This document shows, one piece after another, positions 32,932-43,843 of a DNA stretch of 64,000 bases; the stretch's first letter is position 1; every line of letters starts with the position of its first letter. Both the position numbers and the translations under genes were made by a program. Under the pieces are notes generated by a model, which had not been told where the DNA came from, did not search any database, and worked only from the letters and a program-made list of their open reading frames with translations. The stretch lies in the NCBI GenBank assembly GCA_030765045.1, contig CM060962.1, forward strand, positions 211,583,136 to 211,647,135, in the 5' to 3' direction. Source of the stretch: Tenodera sinensis. Taxonomy: Eukaryota > Arthropoda > Insecta > Mantodea > Mantidae.

Positions 32932-33010
32932 GGGTGGGGGGTGGTCAGGGGCGAAATCTCGACATACGATTTTTGTGTGGAATACTTCCTCTACTTACTA
33001 CACGCAGCAG
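32112..33010 (+). repeat. Family R repeat, copy h (split by a foldback)
   Basis: Family R landmarks: ATAAACATTTGTA then CTTTGTAGG (left of the insertion), CAATGTGAATAAGAGAACAC and AAGCGACAGTCAAATC (right), CGGAAATGGTTAACTC, GTCTATCTCTAATAGTTTAT, CAGAAAATTAAAGC, and the end region GGCGAAATCTCGACATACGA plus TACTTCCTCTACTTACTA. A poly-T (32904-32931) and a GC/CA patch fill the embedded microsatellite position. Confidence 0.75.
32162..32542. mobile_element. Foldback element with ~150-bp arms
   Basis: CAGCCATGGGAAAAAATGAT at the left is mirrored at the right (CAGCCATGGAAAAACTGATT in reverse complement). The arms also pair through AGCAGAATATTT, CGTGTTG, TTTACACAAGTC, TTTCCAACATGCAG and CGTCTGTCGGACA. 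TA flanks both ends (32160-32161 and 32543-32544). Removing the element and one TA restores the family R phrase TTGTAGGTACAA, which is present intact at about 46705-46716 on the minus strand. Confidence 0.88.
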
Positions 33011-33061
33011 ATTTAAGTAAAACTACGAGTCAGTTGAACTTAATATCGTGCTGCTATGTTG

Positions 33062-33125
33062 CCAAAGTAACTCAGCTGGTAAGGCAACAGCCCGGAAAGT
33101 TGTAGATCCCTATTTCAAACACCGG
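33062..33125 (+). repeat. Degenerate tRNA-like fragment
   Basis: AAAGTAACTCAGCTGGTAAG (A box) and GATCCCTATTTCAAACACCGG (eroded B box). It cannot fold as a tRNA and I see no body. Confidence 0.35.
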
Positions 33126-33389
33126 CTATAGCACTGAATATTTCAGTGTGATTCTAACTTTGCAACTTGGTCCACCGTCTTGTGTGGAAGAAGAATTAAT
33201 TATTAAAATATTGAAGTTTAGCACCATGGTCCTAGTTTTAACATCACATCTTTAGATGGGCACCATTTGATGAATATATAGTTGTTTTGTACTAATCATT
33301 CTCTTCATTGTGGTGAAGAACTTCTGTTAGGAAGGGCTCTATATACCTTCGAATGTTTTTTTAAGAGTTCGATAATCATACTCAGTCGT
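33126..33389. other. No recognised feature
   Basis: AT-rich sequence with no motif recognised. Confidence 0.4.
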
Positions 33390-33725
33390 TTATGCTACCA
33401 CGCAAGCATGAATTTCATCGTCTGTAACCCCGCTCATGTAATCTATGACCTTCGGGGGTAATCTCATTCCACCAAGCGATGACTCTGGACCCATTTCTGA
33501 AGTGGAGGTACTCAGAGGGCTCAGTCCGATACCTCCGATGGTAAAGATGAAGCTGGCGGTGGAATGACAGGACCTTTTAGCATGAACCACTTTGGGGCTT
33601 GGGGATACATCACATGAGCTTATCAGCTTGAATAGGGACGACTTAAAATCGCCATCCCAGAGACCCGAACGAAAGCACTCCCCGGCGCACATATACGAAC
33701 AAATGTCGAACTCCAGAAAATACAC
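33390..33725 (-). CDS. Unidentified 111-codon open frame
   Basis: The frame begins MYFLEFDICSYMCAGECFRS and contains DVSPSPKVVHAKRSCHSTA, a short hydrophobic stretch FIFTIGGIGLSPLS, and ends DYMSGVTDDEIHACVVA. It lies in a GC-richer patch than its neighbours, which by itself raises the chance of long open frames. Upstream at about 33750 the minus strand has GTGGGTTCGAATGC, a B-box-like string, so the whole patch may be a repeat. It could be an exon, a TE scrap or chance; I do not recognise it. Confidence 0.2.
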   Translation of the reverse strand: MYFLEFDICSYMCAGECFRSGLWDGDFKSSLFKLISSCDVSPSPKVVHAKRSCHSTASFIFTIGGIGLSPLSTSTSEMGPESSLGGMRLPPKVIDYMSGVTDDEIHACVVA

Positions 33726-33894
33726 CGAAAGGTGCTAAAGCATTCGAACCCACTTGTAACGTGGACAGTATAACCAGGGTCCAAAAATTGTTCTCGTCAA
33801 GGCGATGCCTAATTACCTAAATGGAAAGTCAAACCAATTACACGAACTATTTCGCAAATTTAACGTCACAAAAGACTTAATTTGACATAATTAT
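33726..33894. other. No recognised feature
   Basis: Short stretch before the split family R copy. Confidence 0.35.
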
Positions 33895-33962
33895 TTAACA
33901 AGATCCACATTTGTTGTGTAATAAGATTTATTTGTAATGAAAACATCTTAAACGTATGATAT

Positions 33963-34570
33963 TGTTACGCCGACCGACGGGAGTGGTGGCAGCGGCAACA
34001 GCAAAGGCTCGGTGTCGAGCTGCCTCAGAGTACTGGCGGTGTGGGCGACAGTGGCGTTCAAGGTCACACTGTCTCGCGCTAGTGCTGTGAACACGTGACA
34101 ATCAACGGCAGAACAAAAAGGGCATTTTCAAGATTATTCGAGAAGTGCCCGGCGGCCGACGTATTTGTTCAAGTTCGAGAAAGGTCCATGTTGTGTCATC
34201 CTCGCTGTATAAGGTGAGGCGACAAGAGGAGCTAGTGGTTAGTTATAGACATGAGTCGACGCAGTCAGTTTTTAGTTTTAGTGTGTGTCATCTGCGTGTG
34301 TAGGGTGGCGTCGAAAGGAACATAGCGAAGTAGCTAATTAGAATTGAGTGATCGCATCGTCAAGGTCAGCAATTTTAAACACTGAGAAAGTGAAGACAGA
34401 AGAGAATGAGTAAAGGTTACGAGAAGAAAACAGTTGTGAGTTGTAATATAACGAAAGGTTGTAGGCTGTGTTAACGTCAGCAAAAGAGAACTGTGTTGTG
34501 CGAACGAACGCTTTAGAAGAAAATAAAGTGAACAAAAACTACTGGACTGGATTTTATCGTCTTTGGCACA
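33963..34570 (+). mobile_element. Solo LTR, Gypsy-like (copy 2)
   Basis: Begins TGTTACGCCGACCG and ends CGTCTTTGGCACA, the canonical TG...CA. ATAT flanks both sides (33959-33962 and 34571-34574), a 4-bp duplication typical of Gypsy-group integration into alternating AT targets. The sequence is homologous to 5997-6634. The surrounding family R copy supplies the pre-insertion context. The internal region is absent, so this is a solo LTR. Confidence 0.85.
34208..34213 (+). promoter_or_regulatory. TATA box of LTR copy 2
   Basis: TATAAG in the context CATCCTCGCTGTATAAGGTG, matching CATCCCCAGTATATAAGGAG in copy 1. Confidence 0.5.
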
Positions 34571-34845
34571 ATATTTTAATAAAATGGTGGGAACATTTTT
34601 GAGAAAATGCAAAATAACGAAAATTGTTCCATGTAAAAGATCAGTTTGTGGTGGGGGGATTTTCTTGATGTCTGTGTCGCATCCTTGTAAGTTGCAATAA
34701 TAAATTTGGTATTTAATCAACTTTTCTGAAGATTATTTTCTGGATTCAGGGAACCCCAGAGCTGGTGAAATCTTGGTTTCCAAATTTTGGGGCGAATGCA
34801 ATACTTCCTCTTACTAGAGGTAAGTAGTTAGAACAAGAAAGATTA

Positions 34846-35070
34846 TAGGTGTTTTTCTAAGCAGCAGGTGAGTGTATGATAATTACTGTAACAGGTGTTT
34901 CTTTAGCTGAGACTTTAAATATCTGCAAAACTAATTTAAAATTTAATTAAAGAGTGCCAAATCATCGCTATAACCAAACAATAACGTCATGCCTTTCTAC
35001 GCTGAATGCGGAGATGTTCCCTTTCCACTTGGCTGCTAATCTCCATGCTTGACGTACAGTAAGTAAGGGT

Positions 35071-35107
<37 letters not shown>

Positions 35108-36544
35108 AGATCAATGTTTCCAGTGACTATCTCTGATGAGAAAATTTGACTACGATTTCTCCAACAGTTGTCACATATTTCCTATTCATTTCCGTCAGAC
35201 ATGAAAGAACCTTTCAGAAGAAGTAGATGATGGACAGGATGCATTTGTCTCATCTCTAATCACCCAGCATGCAAGATCATTTCAGCCTCCCTTTCTGAGT
35301 CACTGCCAGGATCCAGCACCACACGTGGATTTAGGAATTGTAAATCGGCTTCTCTATCACTGGCGCTCACGTCAGCTGCCAAAAGATCTGGACGATTGGT
35401 TGTCGTATATCACTTTGAAAGCCTTCATTAAAAAAAGGGGGTACGAGAAAAAAGAGTACACGTAGAACGATGAGTGAAGCTGACCTTTATTTTTGTTTCT
35501 TCTTCCTATGCATTCGGCCACCTGCCAAATATAACTGTCTACCTGTCTTTCGTAACCAAACTGCTCTGGAGTTTAAAAAGTTTCCAACACAAAACTTTTT
35601 CGACCTATAACCCATCCGGTATCGATTTTTGAAGATTTAACTATTTATTCAAGTCGTTCTGTGAGATCTTGTCTTGCAGAAATTTAGAAACTTATATACA
35701 AAGTAGTGTTGATGGATGTAATAACATTTTGTTGAACCACATAAATTAATGAATTAGTTATATCAACTTTAATCCAGAAACCCTCTGCGCTGTGTGTGAA
35801 AGTTGGATTGAGAACGCCTTGTAATACTCTAGGCACCAGGTAAACGTTCGCGATTGGGGTAATTTGACTTCAGAATCAGAAATCGAGTTAGTTCGAAGTT
35901 ATAGGTAAAATTAAATCTCCCTCTCTTTGTCACATACACACAGGCGCGCGCGCGAATTTGACAGATGTGGTTTTTGTATTTAAAATAATCCATTATGTAC
36001 ATCAGTTACTTGTTCAAAATCGAAAATTACCTCAATGTCGATTAAATATTACATGGGAAGAAATAAAGTCTTTACGAAAGTCTTCCTCAACGGCTTCTGC
36101 AGTAGATTGACAGAAGCGCCTGGTTTTGTCAGGCTCGCGTCAATGCAACTAACATTAAGTTACTCTGGCTAAACCAAGCCCACTTGCTAACATGATGGTA
36201 ATTTGTGGCGAGGTATTACAAGGCTTTCGGCTGGCATATCCAAATTTAGTAATGAAAAGCGGTTATCCTCTATGTACAGAAACGTTAAGCTTAATGTATG
36301 CATGGTCATGTTCCATACACAAGACTGGATAGCCTCAGCTTCCATAAATTTAAACCTTTCAGGCACCTATCTCCCGCGAATACCCACAAAATAAGCCATG
36401 TCTTTTTACGACGCCTTCATCATAAGTGAAAGAAGCCTCACTGGAAAGTTCATCCACCTCCTTGGAACGCAATATCTTTTGAGGTCATATGTTTGATCAA
36501 AATGCAAAATAACGTAAAAAAGTCTGGTGTGTTGCACTCACATG
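34846..36544. other. No recognised feature apart from an (ATC)n tract
   Basis: I see no TE ends or conserved reading frames. A short CG-rich microsatellite lies near 35943 and the (ATC)n tract is annotated separately. Confidence 0.4.
35071..35106 (+). repeat. (ATC)12 microsatellite
   Basis: Twelve uninterrupted ATC units. Confidence 0.97.
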
Positions 36545-37290
36545 ACTTTCTCTACTCTTGTATTAACCATTCCTACAAACTCCTATTCCTATATCTTCTT
36601 CGTGTTAATTGAGATAAACATTTGCAGAAATAAGCCTTGTAGGCTTTGTGTGATAGTCAAATCTTTTAAAGCTTTGAGATCCCGTTCTCTTTGCACGCTT
36701 AACATATAAAAAAATGAACAACGATGTTGCATTTCGCGGAAGTTTTAAGTTTTCCGAAACTGACACAAATATAACAAGGAATATCTCCGAAATGGTTCAC
36801 TCTACAATATATAAATATAAATGTAGTAATATTTTGTCTATCTCTTACGGTTTACGAGTTATTCAAAAGTCACCCAGAGTAAACAGGACTACACAGGATA
36901 TGGCCAGAAAATCCAAAATATACGTTTAATTTTTCATAAGAATACTTAAACATAGGTCATTTTAATCAAAATCGTTAGAACCATTTTCAAGAAAATCAAA
37001 GTTTTCGAAAAATTTTCCATGTAAAGAGTAGTTTAGGGTGGGGCTATTTTCTTCAAAATCTTCGTGTCGCATCCTTGAAAGACATTAAACTTAAATACCA
37101 ACTTTGGTTTTTAACCGACTTTTCGACTTTAGTTATGCTGTCCACAGACACAGACACACACACACGTACCTTTTTCTAAAAATGCTTTCTTTTATTTAGG
37201 GGGTCTCAAAACACATATTTCCGGTGAAATCTCGACATCGATTTTTTGGGTGGAATACAATACTTCCTCTACTTACCAGTAGAGAAAGTA
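36545..37290 (+). repeat. Family R repeat, copy c
   Basis: Starts ACTTTCTCTACTCTTG and ends TACCAGTAGAGAAAGTA; ACTTTCTCTACT and AGTAGAGAAAGT are exact inverses (12 bp), so the unit has short terminal inverted repeats. Internal landmarks: CCCGTTCTCTTTGCACG, TTTTCCGAAACTGACAC, ATCTCCGAAATGGTTCAC, CAGAGTAAACAGGACTACAC, TTAATCAAAATCGTTAGAA, GTCGCATCCTTGAAAGAC, the CAGACACAGACACACACA tract, and CTCGACATCGATTTTTTGGG. Non-coding. Confidence 0.85.
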
Positions 37291-37469
37291 ATAAAGCACC
37301 CATCTTCCAAACGCCTTTAAATTAAACTAATATGTAAGTTCTGGCCACCGTTTATTGGCCAATGGCGTGTGTCAAGTTTCCATCTGTCTGTTAGCTCGTA
37401 ACGAAAACATTTGAGATATTTCAACAACATAGTTAATCGAGATGAACTTTAAATATGTATACATTTTGT

Positions 37470-38474
37470 TATAGGTAGGTGTAACAAGAATAAAGTAGGC
37501 TAAGCGATTGTCAGATTTTTAAAAATCGGATCGCTATTGAATGCTTTCAAATTCCTAGCTCTTTGCATAACCACGAAAATAAAAAAATGAGTAGTGATTA
37601 CTACTCGAAGGTGTACTACTTGGCGAAGCTATGAGGCGTATCGGAAAGAATGTGAAACAGCCCAGTTACAAGGCGAGACAGAGTGTGTACACTGTGTTCA
37701 GATGCAATCATATCTTCAGGACAGCAACGTCTCATATCGGCAGGCGCGAGAGATCACCTATTTGTGTTTTATCACTGACTATACGCCAAGTTACTATTAT
37801 TTTGATCTTCTAATAACAAGATAAGAAGCGATCGCAGCGCTCGACCACCAAGTTCAATACGCCTCGTCGCTTTGCCAAGTAGTACACTCATCATTTGAAA
37901 ATCAAACCCATAACAAAGAATATTCCGGAAATGGTTAACACCATAAAAATTTGCATTTAGGAGAAATGGGGTACTTTAACAAGATCTGAATTTTTTAAGC
38001 AATAAGAATTTGTGTATCACTTATGGTTTAACAACTATACAAAAGGGCATTTGAATGAAGGGGACTTCAGAGGTTAATTTCAAAAAATTCAAGAAATAAA
38101 TGTTATTGGTTCTTAAAAGTATCTTACAGATGTGGTATTTTAATCAAAACCGTTTAGCCATTTTCACAAAATAAGAAAAGGGAGAAAGAAGAATTCTCCA
38201 TGTGAAGGATAGTTAGGGATGGTGGTATTTTCTTGAAAACATTCGCGTAACATCGTTAGCAGACACTAAACTTAAACACCAAGCTTGTTGTTTAAGCGCT
38301 TTAAGTCTTTGATTTATGCTGCTCGCACGCACCCACCCTTTTATTTCTAAAAAAAAATCCTTTTTTGGGATTCACGGAGCAGCAAAGCTATATTTGGAGT
38401 AATCTCGGCATGCAATTTTTCGGTGGTATGCAATATTTCCTTTAGTTACTATACGTAAACTAGTAGAGAAAGTA
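37470..38474 (+). repeat. Family R repeat, copy d (with a nested MITE)
   Basis: Family R landmarks AAGTAGGCTAAGCGATTGTC, CCTAGCTCTTTGCATAACC, then after the nested MITE AATATTCCGGAAATGG, GAATTTTTTAAGCAATAAGA, TTAATCAAAACCGTTTAGC, GTAACATCGTTAGCAGACAC, and the terminal CTAGTAGAGAAAGTA. The CA-rich slot reads CGCACGCACCCACCC here. The left end is diverged and uncertain. Confidence 0.75.
37611..37887. mobile_element. MITE with 31-bp TIRs nested in family R
   Basis: GTGTACTACTTGGCGAAGCT continues ATGAGGCGTAT at the left; the right end in reverse complement is GTGTACTACTTGGCAAAGCG then ACGAGGCGTAT (28 of 31). ATGAGT lies near both outer edges. Compared with copies c and f, the family R sequence between TCTTTGCA...AAAAAAATGA and GAATAT(C)TCCGG is displaced by this insertion. 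It has no recognised coding sequence. Confidence 0.7.
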
Positions 38475-39115
38475 ATATTGTGGAACAGCCGTACTAATCG
38501 CTGCATCTAAGCGATCTGCTGATACGTAATTCAATGACGTAAGTGCTCGCCCTTCAACCAAGTGTACGTTCCTAATATTTAAAAATAGTTAACACTGAAC
38601 CAGTGAAGCAATTTAGTATATACTCGCATTCAAATTCCGGCAATGACATTGACTTTTTACGAGTAGTTGATTCTGCATTTCCAACTTTAACCTACACACC
38701 GCATACGTGAAAGAGCAATGCCATCGATTGAAGAAAAGTCGGTAAATATGAAGCCCGAGCCTAAAGTTCTTATGAACTATCGGGGTATGAAGCTATACTT
38801 TCAAAATGAATATGAGAACATGTCGAAGCGGCACATAGCCATCGCAGCTCAGGCGGTTACAGTTACAGCAGTGGCACGATAAGTGGAAGATCCGTGAATT
38901 AAATCCCCTGTGATATGGAATTTTCCAATCTGATTCTGTGTTTTCAAAGATATATTCGTCTTCCTTTCGCCTTTTACCGACTTTACACATACTTATCCTT
39001 TAGTTTCGCTTTATTAATGACAAAATCAAGAGCCTCGAACAAGGATAAGGCCATAGAGCTGCGCGAGTAAGTGCCAAATGCCAAGGCAACAGAGCAATAA
39101 CCGTATCCTTTAGAC
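38475..39115. other. No recognised feature
   Basis: I see nothing I can name in this stretch. Confidence 0.35.
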
Positions 39116-39785
39116 CAGAGGTGGGAAAAAGAGGATTCATGAATGCCTGTGATTCATGAACCTTTCACCGTGTAATTATGCAACACAACGGTACACATCC
39201 CCTTCCTTAGCTGTTGATTTCAAGAGTCCAAATGTGGTTTCGCGACCGGTATCAGTGGAGGAATTATGTCTGTGTCAACACCGTCTACCTCATTTGTAAC
39301 ATATTACATGGTTTTCTTCCAACCAACATTGAACGGCATTATTGTAGACATCATGCCGCATACAACGAAAAAACTAGCATTTCCTGATCTACATTGCATA
39401 TACTTATGCTGCGTACATTATCTGTTATACATATGTATGTGAACATTTTTTTCTCTGATGATCACAGAAAAATCAAAGCTGAGATCTCGCGTTTCAGATA
39501 TCCACCTCTAGGCGAACTACATATTGCTGTTACAGATATTACGCCAGAGTCTGAACATCTTCTCATATGTTCGGATGATGATAATGTGTGTAATTCAGAT
39601 TTCACATAGTAAAAGTGTGCCCACCTCTTTTCTGTTTGAAACAAACGGGCTGATCGTTAACTGTATCAATCCGCCACTGTCAACAGTTTAAGAAGCGAAG
39701 AGGTACCACTCCTCCAACCAGCAAGAATGTTATGCGGGTTGCGTGCACAGTGGATTCGCAGTAGACACTATTCTGCACGCCCCTG
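39116..39785. mobile_element. hAT-C element with exact 8-bp TSD
   Basis: CTTTAGAC flanks both ends perfectly (39108-39115 and 39786-39793). The ends are CAGAGGTGGGAAAAAGAGG and, in reverse complement, CAGGGGCGTGCAGAATAG, a weak terminal inverted repeat with the CAGxGGxG pattern common in hAT. Length of 670 bp implies a non-autonomous copy. A 71-codon frame at 39394-39609 has no recognised hAT motif. Confidence 0.8.
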
Positions 39786-39793
39786 CTTTAGAC

Positions 39794-41194
39794 AGAGGGA
39801 TTAAAGCAAAACGGGAAGCCGAAACGTACTCCCGGAATCTTGGCACAAGTTCCCAAAGCCATAGGATGTAGCAAATCTGCTACTGTTTATCTTACTTTCA
39901 CAATGTTCCCCTGTGTTGCATGCCTTCCACTCCATCCGCGATACAATTGTGTAGCGGCAGCAACAAGTTTTCACAAGAGACAACCCTTAACATTATTAAA
40001 CGATACGATCAATCAAGGCTGTGCCGTGTAGGGCATAGACGAATTTGGCGCTCCAGACATGACTAATATTTTTTGTCCACGGGGGTACATAATTCAAAAC
40101 TATGTCGTTATGTCTTATGGAAACAAAGACCCTTCAAAAGTTTATAGACATTCATTCTCTAGGTGTAAGTATTGCAAGGCTGCGGGTTTCCTGTGCATCC
40201 TCACAAGCTCACAGCTCCAACATGGTGGCAATATCTTCGTTCAATTCCTTCTCTAGATGTCTCATACTCTACCAATTTTTCTAAATGAATTTAATGAGAA
40301 ATACAAATGTCTCTAACCCGTGTGATAAAAACAATAAAAACTGTAACGTTCAAATCTGCTGCTCAGCAACCTTCTGCGAGTTAAACGCCACAACCACCGT
40401 GTATGTAGTTTTCTGGTAGGTCAACCTGTTCCCAGTTTTTATTGCGATAACCAGAGAGGTTTATTAGCTGCGCTTCTTGCTGAAGAGGAGCGAAGGAAAC
40501 AAGTAGAAGCAAAAGAAATCCAGCTCAGAGGTCAAATTCCTGGAAGAAATTACTATAGCAGTATATTGCGTTTACTGATGCTTCGCTGATTGTTCAGCAT
40601 CAAATGTGTGTAGCAAGACTAAATGAGGATGCATGCATAATGAATGCATAAAGCGCTCTTATTTTTGTGAAGTACCACTGTTGTATTCATTCGTATCCGT
40701 AAAACCCTTTTTAGACTTTCCTCTTCAAAGTTAAGTGCTCAAAATCTCTCCAACTCCACATTTAAGTTGGCCTTAACCCCAACATCATATTATACTCTCC
40801 TTAAGGTGATGAGAACGTTTCGCATAAGCTGCAGGAATCTCGATATTAGCCTACAAGCTTTCTGCAAACGCATCAATATGTTCAATATATTTTTCGTTCG
40901 CTCTGAAGTTCACATCGAGATAATTTAAACACTTATCTTACATTTCGATTGTTTTTACTATAAACTGATCCACAATAAATGTAATTGCTTTTGTCCATTT
41001 GTTATAGCGATAATCCTTCAGTTTAAGTCACCAATTTGGTCTCACTAAAAACCATTGCGTGCTTACGTGTAAGAATGTTTCGTAATATATTTCTGCTTTC
41101 CTAGGTAGACCGCCAAACGGGAGACTTAATGTACCGTGTGGCCAAGAATTAAACTTCTATTTATGGATGCTCTTTAACTGCTATGACCGCTTAA
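39794..41194. other. No recognised feature
   Basis: A short frame at about 40455-40590 reads ALLAEEERRKQVEAKEIQLR, which looks like a charged helix but cannot be assigned. Otherwise nothing recognised. Confidence 0.35.
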
Positions 41195-41392
41195 TTTTTC
41201 TCAGAGCCTTTTTATGAGGCCTGAGGTTATTTTACGTGCCGTAAATCTACAATGAATCCCCAGCTTTACTTCCCTTCCAAAGGAAGCCATGCTAAAGATT
41301 TTAAGCCCGAAAAAGTGAACCCGTGACCTAGGGAATCAGGGGGCAAGCATGTTACCCCTAATCCACGGAGGACACCATCATATGGCCAAGCA
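41195..41392 (-). mobile_element. SINE-4, tRNA-derived
   Basis: The minus strand reads CCGTGGATTAGGGGTAACAT (A box region), TAGGTCACGGGTTCACTTT (B box region), then a body with CTTCCTTTGGAAGGGAAGTA, GTAGATTTACGGCACGTAAA and ATAACCTCAGGCCTCAT. The tRNA-like head followed by a ~120-bp body is SINE architecture. Only one copy is seen in the window and no duplication was found. Confidence 0.55.
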
Positions 41393-41581
41393 AGGTCACT
41401 ATTTACTTAGCTAAGTTTTACCCAGATGAATCAGACATGGGAAAGGGTCAGAGCTAATAATGCAGTTCGCCAACACCTGTGAGGAATACGAAAGAGGTGT
41501 TCCAGACACAAGGAGAACTTGAAACGTTGACACGTTTATTTGTTAAGTTTTATTTCTTCGGACTGCCTCCTTGGATTAGTA
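41393..41581. other. No recognised feature
   Basis: Spacer between the SINE and the mariner, ending in the TA target. Confidence 0.4.
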
Positions 41582-42385
41582 CGAGGTGCATCCAGAAAGT
41601 AAGTCCCGATAACCGATAAAGAGAACAAGAACACCACTAAGTAAGAAATATTTATTGGAATAATTACATAGACTCACTGGCTACATTTCAACATAGTCAC
41701 CACCATTGTTGAGGCATTTATTGTAACGGTACACCATTAATTGTATGCCCAACTCATAGGATTCTGCCGCCAATGTCCGCAGCCATGAAGTCACTTCATT
41801 CTGCACCTCAGCGTTACTGTGAAAACGTTTTCCTGCCAGAAAACGCTTCATGAGACGGAAGAGATGAAAGTCACTTGGAGCAAGATCGGGTCTGTAGGGT
41901 GGATGTTCGAAGACCTCCCATCCAAAGTTATTCAACACATTTCGTGTGGCGTTGGCTGTATGGGGTCTTGCATTGCCATGCACAAGCGTAATGCCTCTGG
42001 CGTCACCAGGGACACTCAGCCATTACGGTCTTCGTTCTGAATGTTGGTTCTTACTTCCGTGAATTGCCTGCACCATTGTCTTACCATACTGTCACACATA
42101 ATGCCCTGTCCATACACGTGAGACAATTGACGATGGATCTCTGATGAAGATTGCTTTTGAGCATGCAAAAATCGGATGACTGCACGAACCTCGCATTTGG
42201 CGGGAGACAATATTTGAGGAGCCATTTTCTCCTAGCACAGAGCAGTAACTACTGCCGTCACAAAACTGAAACTTTACTGCAATGTTACCATATACTTCTT
42301 CTCTTCTCCTGGACACGCGCATTCCTATCCGTCTGGTGGTGCAATCTCTGGATGCGATCGGGACTTCCTTTCTGGATGCACCTCG
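41582..42385 (-). mobile_element. Internally deleted mariner
   Basis: Left end CGAGGTGCATCCAGAAAGTA continues AGTCCCGAT; the right end is its reverse complement with a single change across 28 bp. TA flanks both sides (41580-41581 and 42386-42387). At 804 bp it lacks about 500 bp of a full mariner. Both the transposase N- and C-terminal parts survive on the minus strand. Confidence 0.92.
41681..42222 (-). pseudogene. Mariner transposase with internal deletion
   Basis: N-terminal part from 42222: MAPQILSPAKCEVRAVIRFL then HAQKQSSSEIHRQLSHVYGQ and VRQWCRQFTEVRTNIQNEDR (helix-turn-helix DNA-binding region). The C-terminal part joins near 42000: MHGNARPHTANATRNVLNNF, HPPYRPDLAPSDFHLF (third catalytic D), and a stop after NNGGDYVEM at 41681. 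The middle, with the first catalytic D, is missing. The second catalytic residue, usually D in HDNARPH, reads G here (MHGNARPH). It cannot be active but keeps both ends and could have been mobilised in trans. Confidence 0.9.
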
Positions 42386-42387
42386 TA

Positions 42388-43835
42388 AATCGATTTCAGC
42401 AATCGAAGGTTTCCTCGTGTGCTCAACTAAGTCAGCTTGTAACCGAGGGCGGGGTAGTTTACCCTCTGCAGGATTTCTTCAATTCTAGTCTATAATGCGA
42501 GAGCTTGAGAAGAAAGAATTAGATTGATTCTCCTATATGGGAATTCGGTGACATATTTAGTATGCCGAAATACTTTTGGATCGATATACAATTTACCTTA
42601 CCGTGATATAGGTACACAAGAGTGCAATATTGGAATAAATTTGTGGAGGTAGTTTGGTAACAAGGGCGCAAATTTTGCGCGTAAGCGGAAGATCAGCAAT
42701 GTTGACAAGAACTGCTGCTCGAAGAGCTTAAAATACCACCCCTCCCCTTGTTACTTGCAATAGGTGATAAACACACATTGTAAATATGTCCGAGTTTGTT
42801 GTATCCATTTTGCTTTGAGCAGCTTTTTCTTTGAATGGCATTTTGAAGTATAAATATCCGTTTTATCAGAAACTATTAAAGATACATAGCAAAATTAAAT
42901 TTTAGGATGATAAAAATAAACTCAATGCTATTATTGGTCTATTTTCGTGTTAGCAAGGTGGTTGGTTGGTTGGTTATACAGAAAAGCAACTGCTGATACA
43001 CGTTTATCAAAAATGGTGAGATGTATGAAAATGTTCATATTCCTTAATAAACAAACTAATTTTATAAAAGTGGTTCCTTAAACTTAGAAGGCATGCATCT
43101 AAAACCTGCAAAATGATCAGTTTGATACCTTTAATAGCTTTTGAGATAACATCAGGAAATTAGCAGGTTTAACTTTGGTGGGATAGGGCTTTTAATCTTC
43201 CCTAAAAAGGAAGAGGACGAAAGAATGAAAGGCCAAAGAAGCAAATAGTTGCTGATTGACAATGAAGTGATTTATTAGATGCCATTTGGAAAAACCCCCT
43301 ATGCAAACTTCTCACCGAGCCGGTTTAGAAACATCAAATAAGCTGCAACCAAAACAGGTTACCATAGAGGGCATTCGCATCTCCTGCACAACCTGTACAC
43401 AATAGGGAAAAGTTTATTTAACGCTGCGAACACACTTGCACCATTATGATGTAAGAGAGGAGTAATTGCTGCAATTACGTTTAATGCATCGCCAAAAGTG
43501 CAAATCAGTTTCCAAATTGTGCCATTTAAATCGCAACATACGTATATTAACTACGTTGGTCTCAAACCCCAAACGCAGTAAATCAATGGAACATCTGACG
43601 GTGACGGTCACTGATTTTTTTTTTCAACCCTTGCCATTTCGAAGCTGTTCTAAAATTCTGGTGTGTTAAATGTAACATACACAATTTATTTCAAAATAGC
43701 CTTTTCTTTGTGTCTTTAACCATTTTCGAGATAACCGTTGCTACCGGTTTGGATTTTTCAATACCTTTCTCATTTTTAAACTACTGCCAGTATATTTCTC
43801 AAAGAAAGAGTACGAAGTTTATAGGTCAGCATATA
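42388..43835. other. No recognised feature
   Basis: A GGTT tetranucleotide tract lies near 42960 and a T run near 43613. The stretch at 43690-43790 shows weak reverse family R similarity (ACCATTTTCGAGATAA). Nothing else is recognised. Confidence 0.4.
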
Positions 43836-43843
43836 CACTAGCA

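Larger units (their letters stand above)
33895..34845 (+). repeat. Family R repeat, split by a solo LTR
   Basis: Left part (33895-33962): AAGATCCACATTTGTTGTGT and CATCTTAAACGTATGATAT. Right part (34575-34845): TTTAATAAAATGG, TTTTTGAGAAAATGC, TTCCATGTAAAAG, GTGTCGCATCCTTG, AATTTGGTATTTAATCAACT and the end region GGTGAAATCTTGGTTTCC with CAATACTTCCTC. The two parts join into the family R order ATATGACATTTTAATCAAAA seen in uninterrupted copies. This copy is also internally deleted relative to 51366-52216. Confidence 0.7.

Noticed and set aside
33726..33790. tRNA-like B box on the minus strand (GTGGGTTCGAATGC)
   Set aside because: No A box at the right distance and no SINE body that matches other copies.
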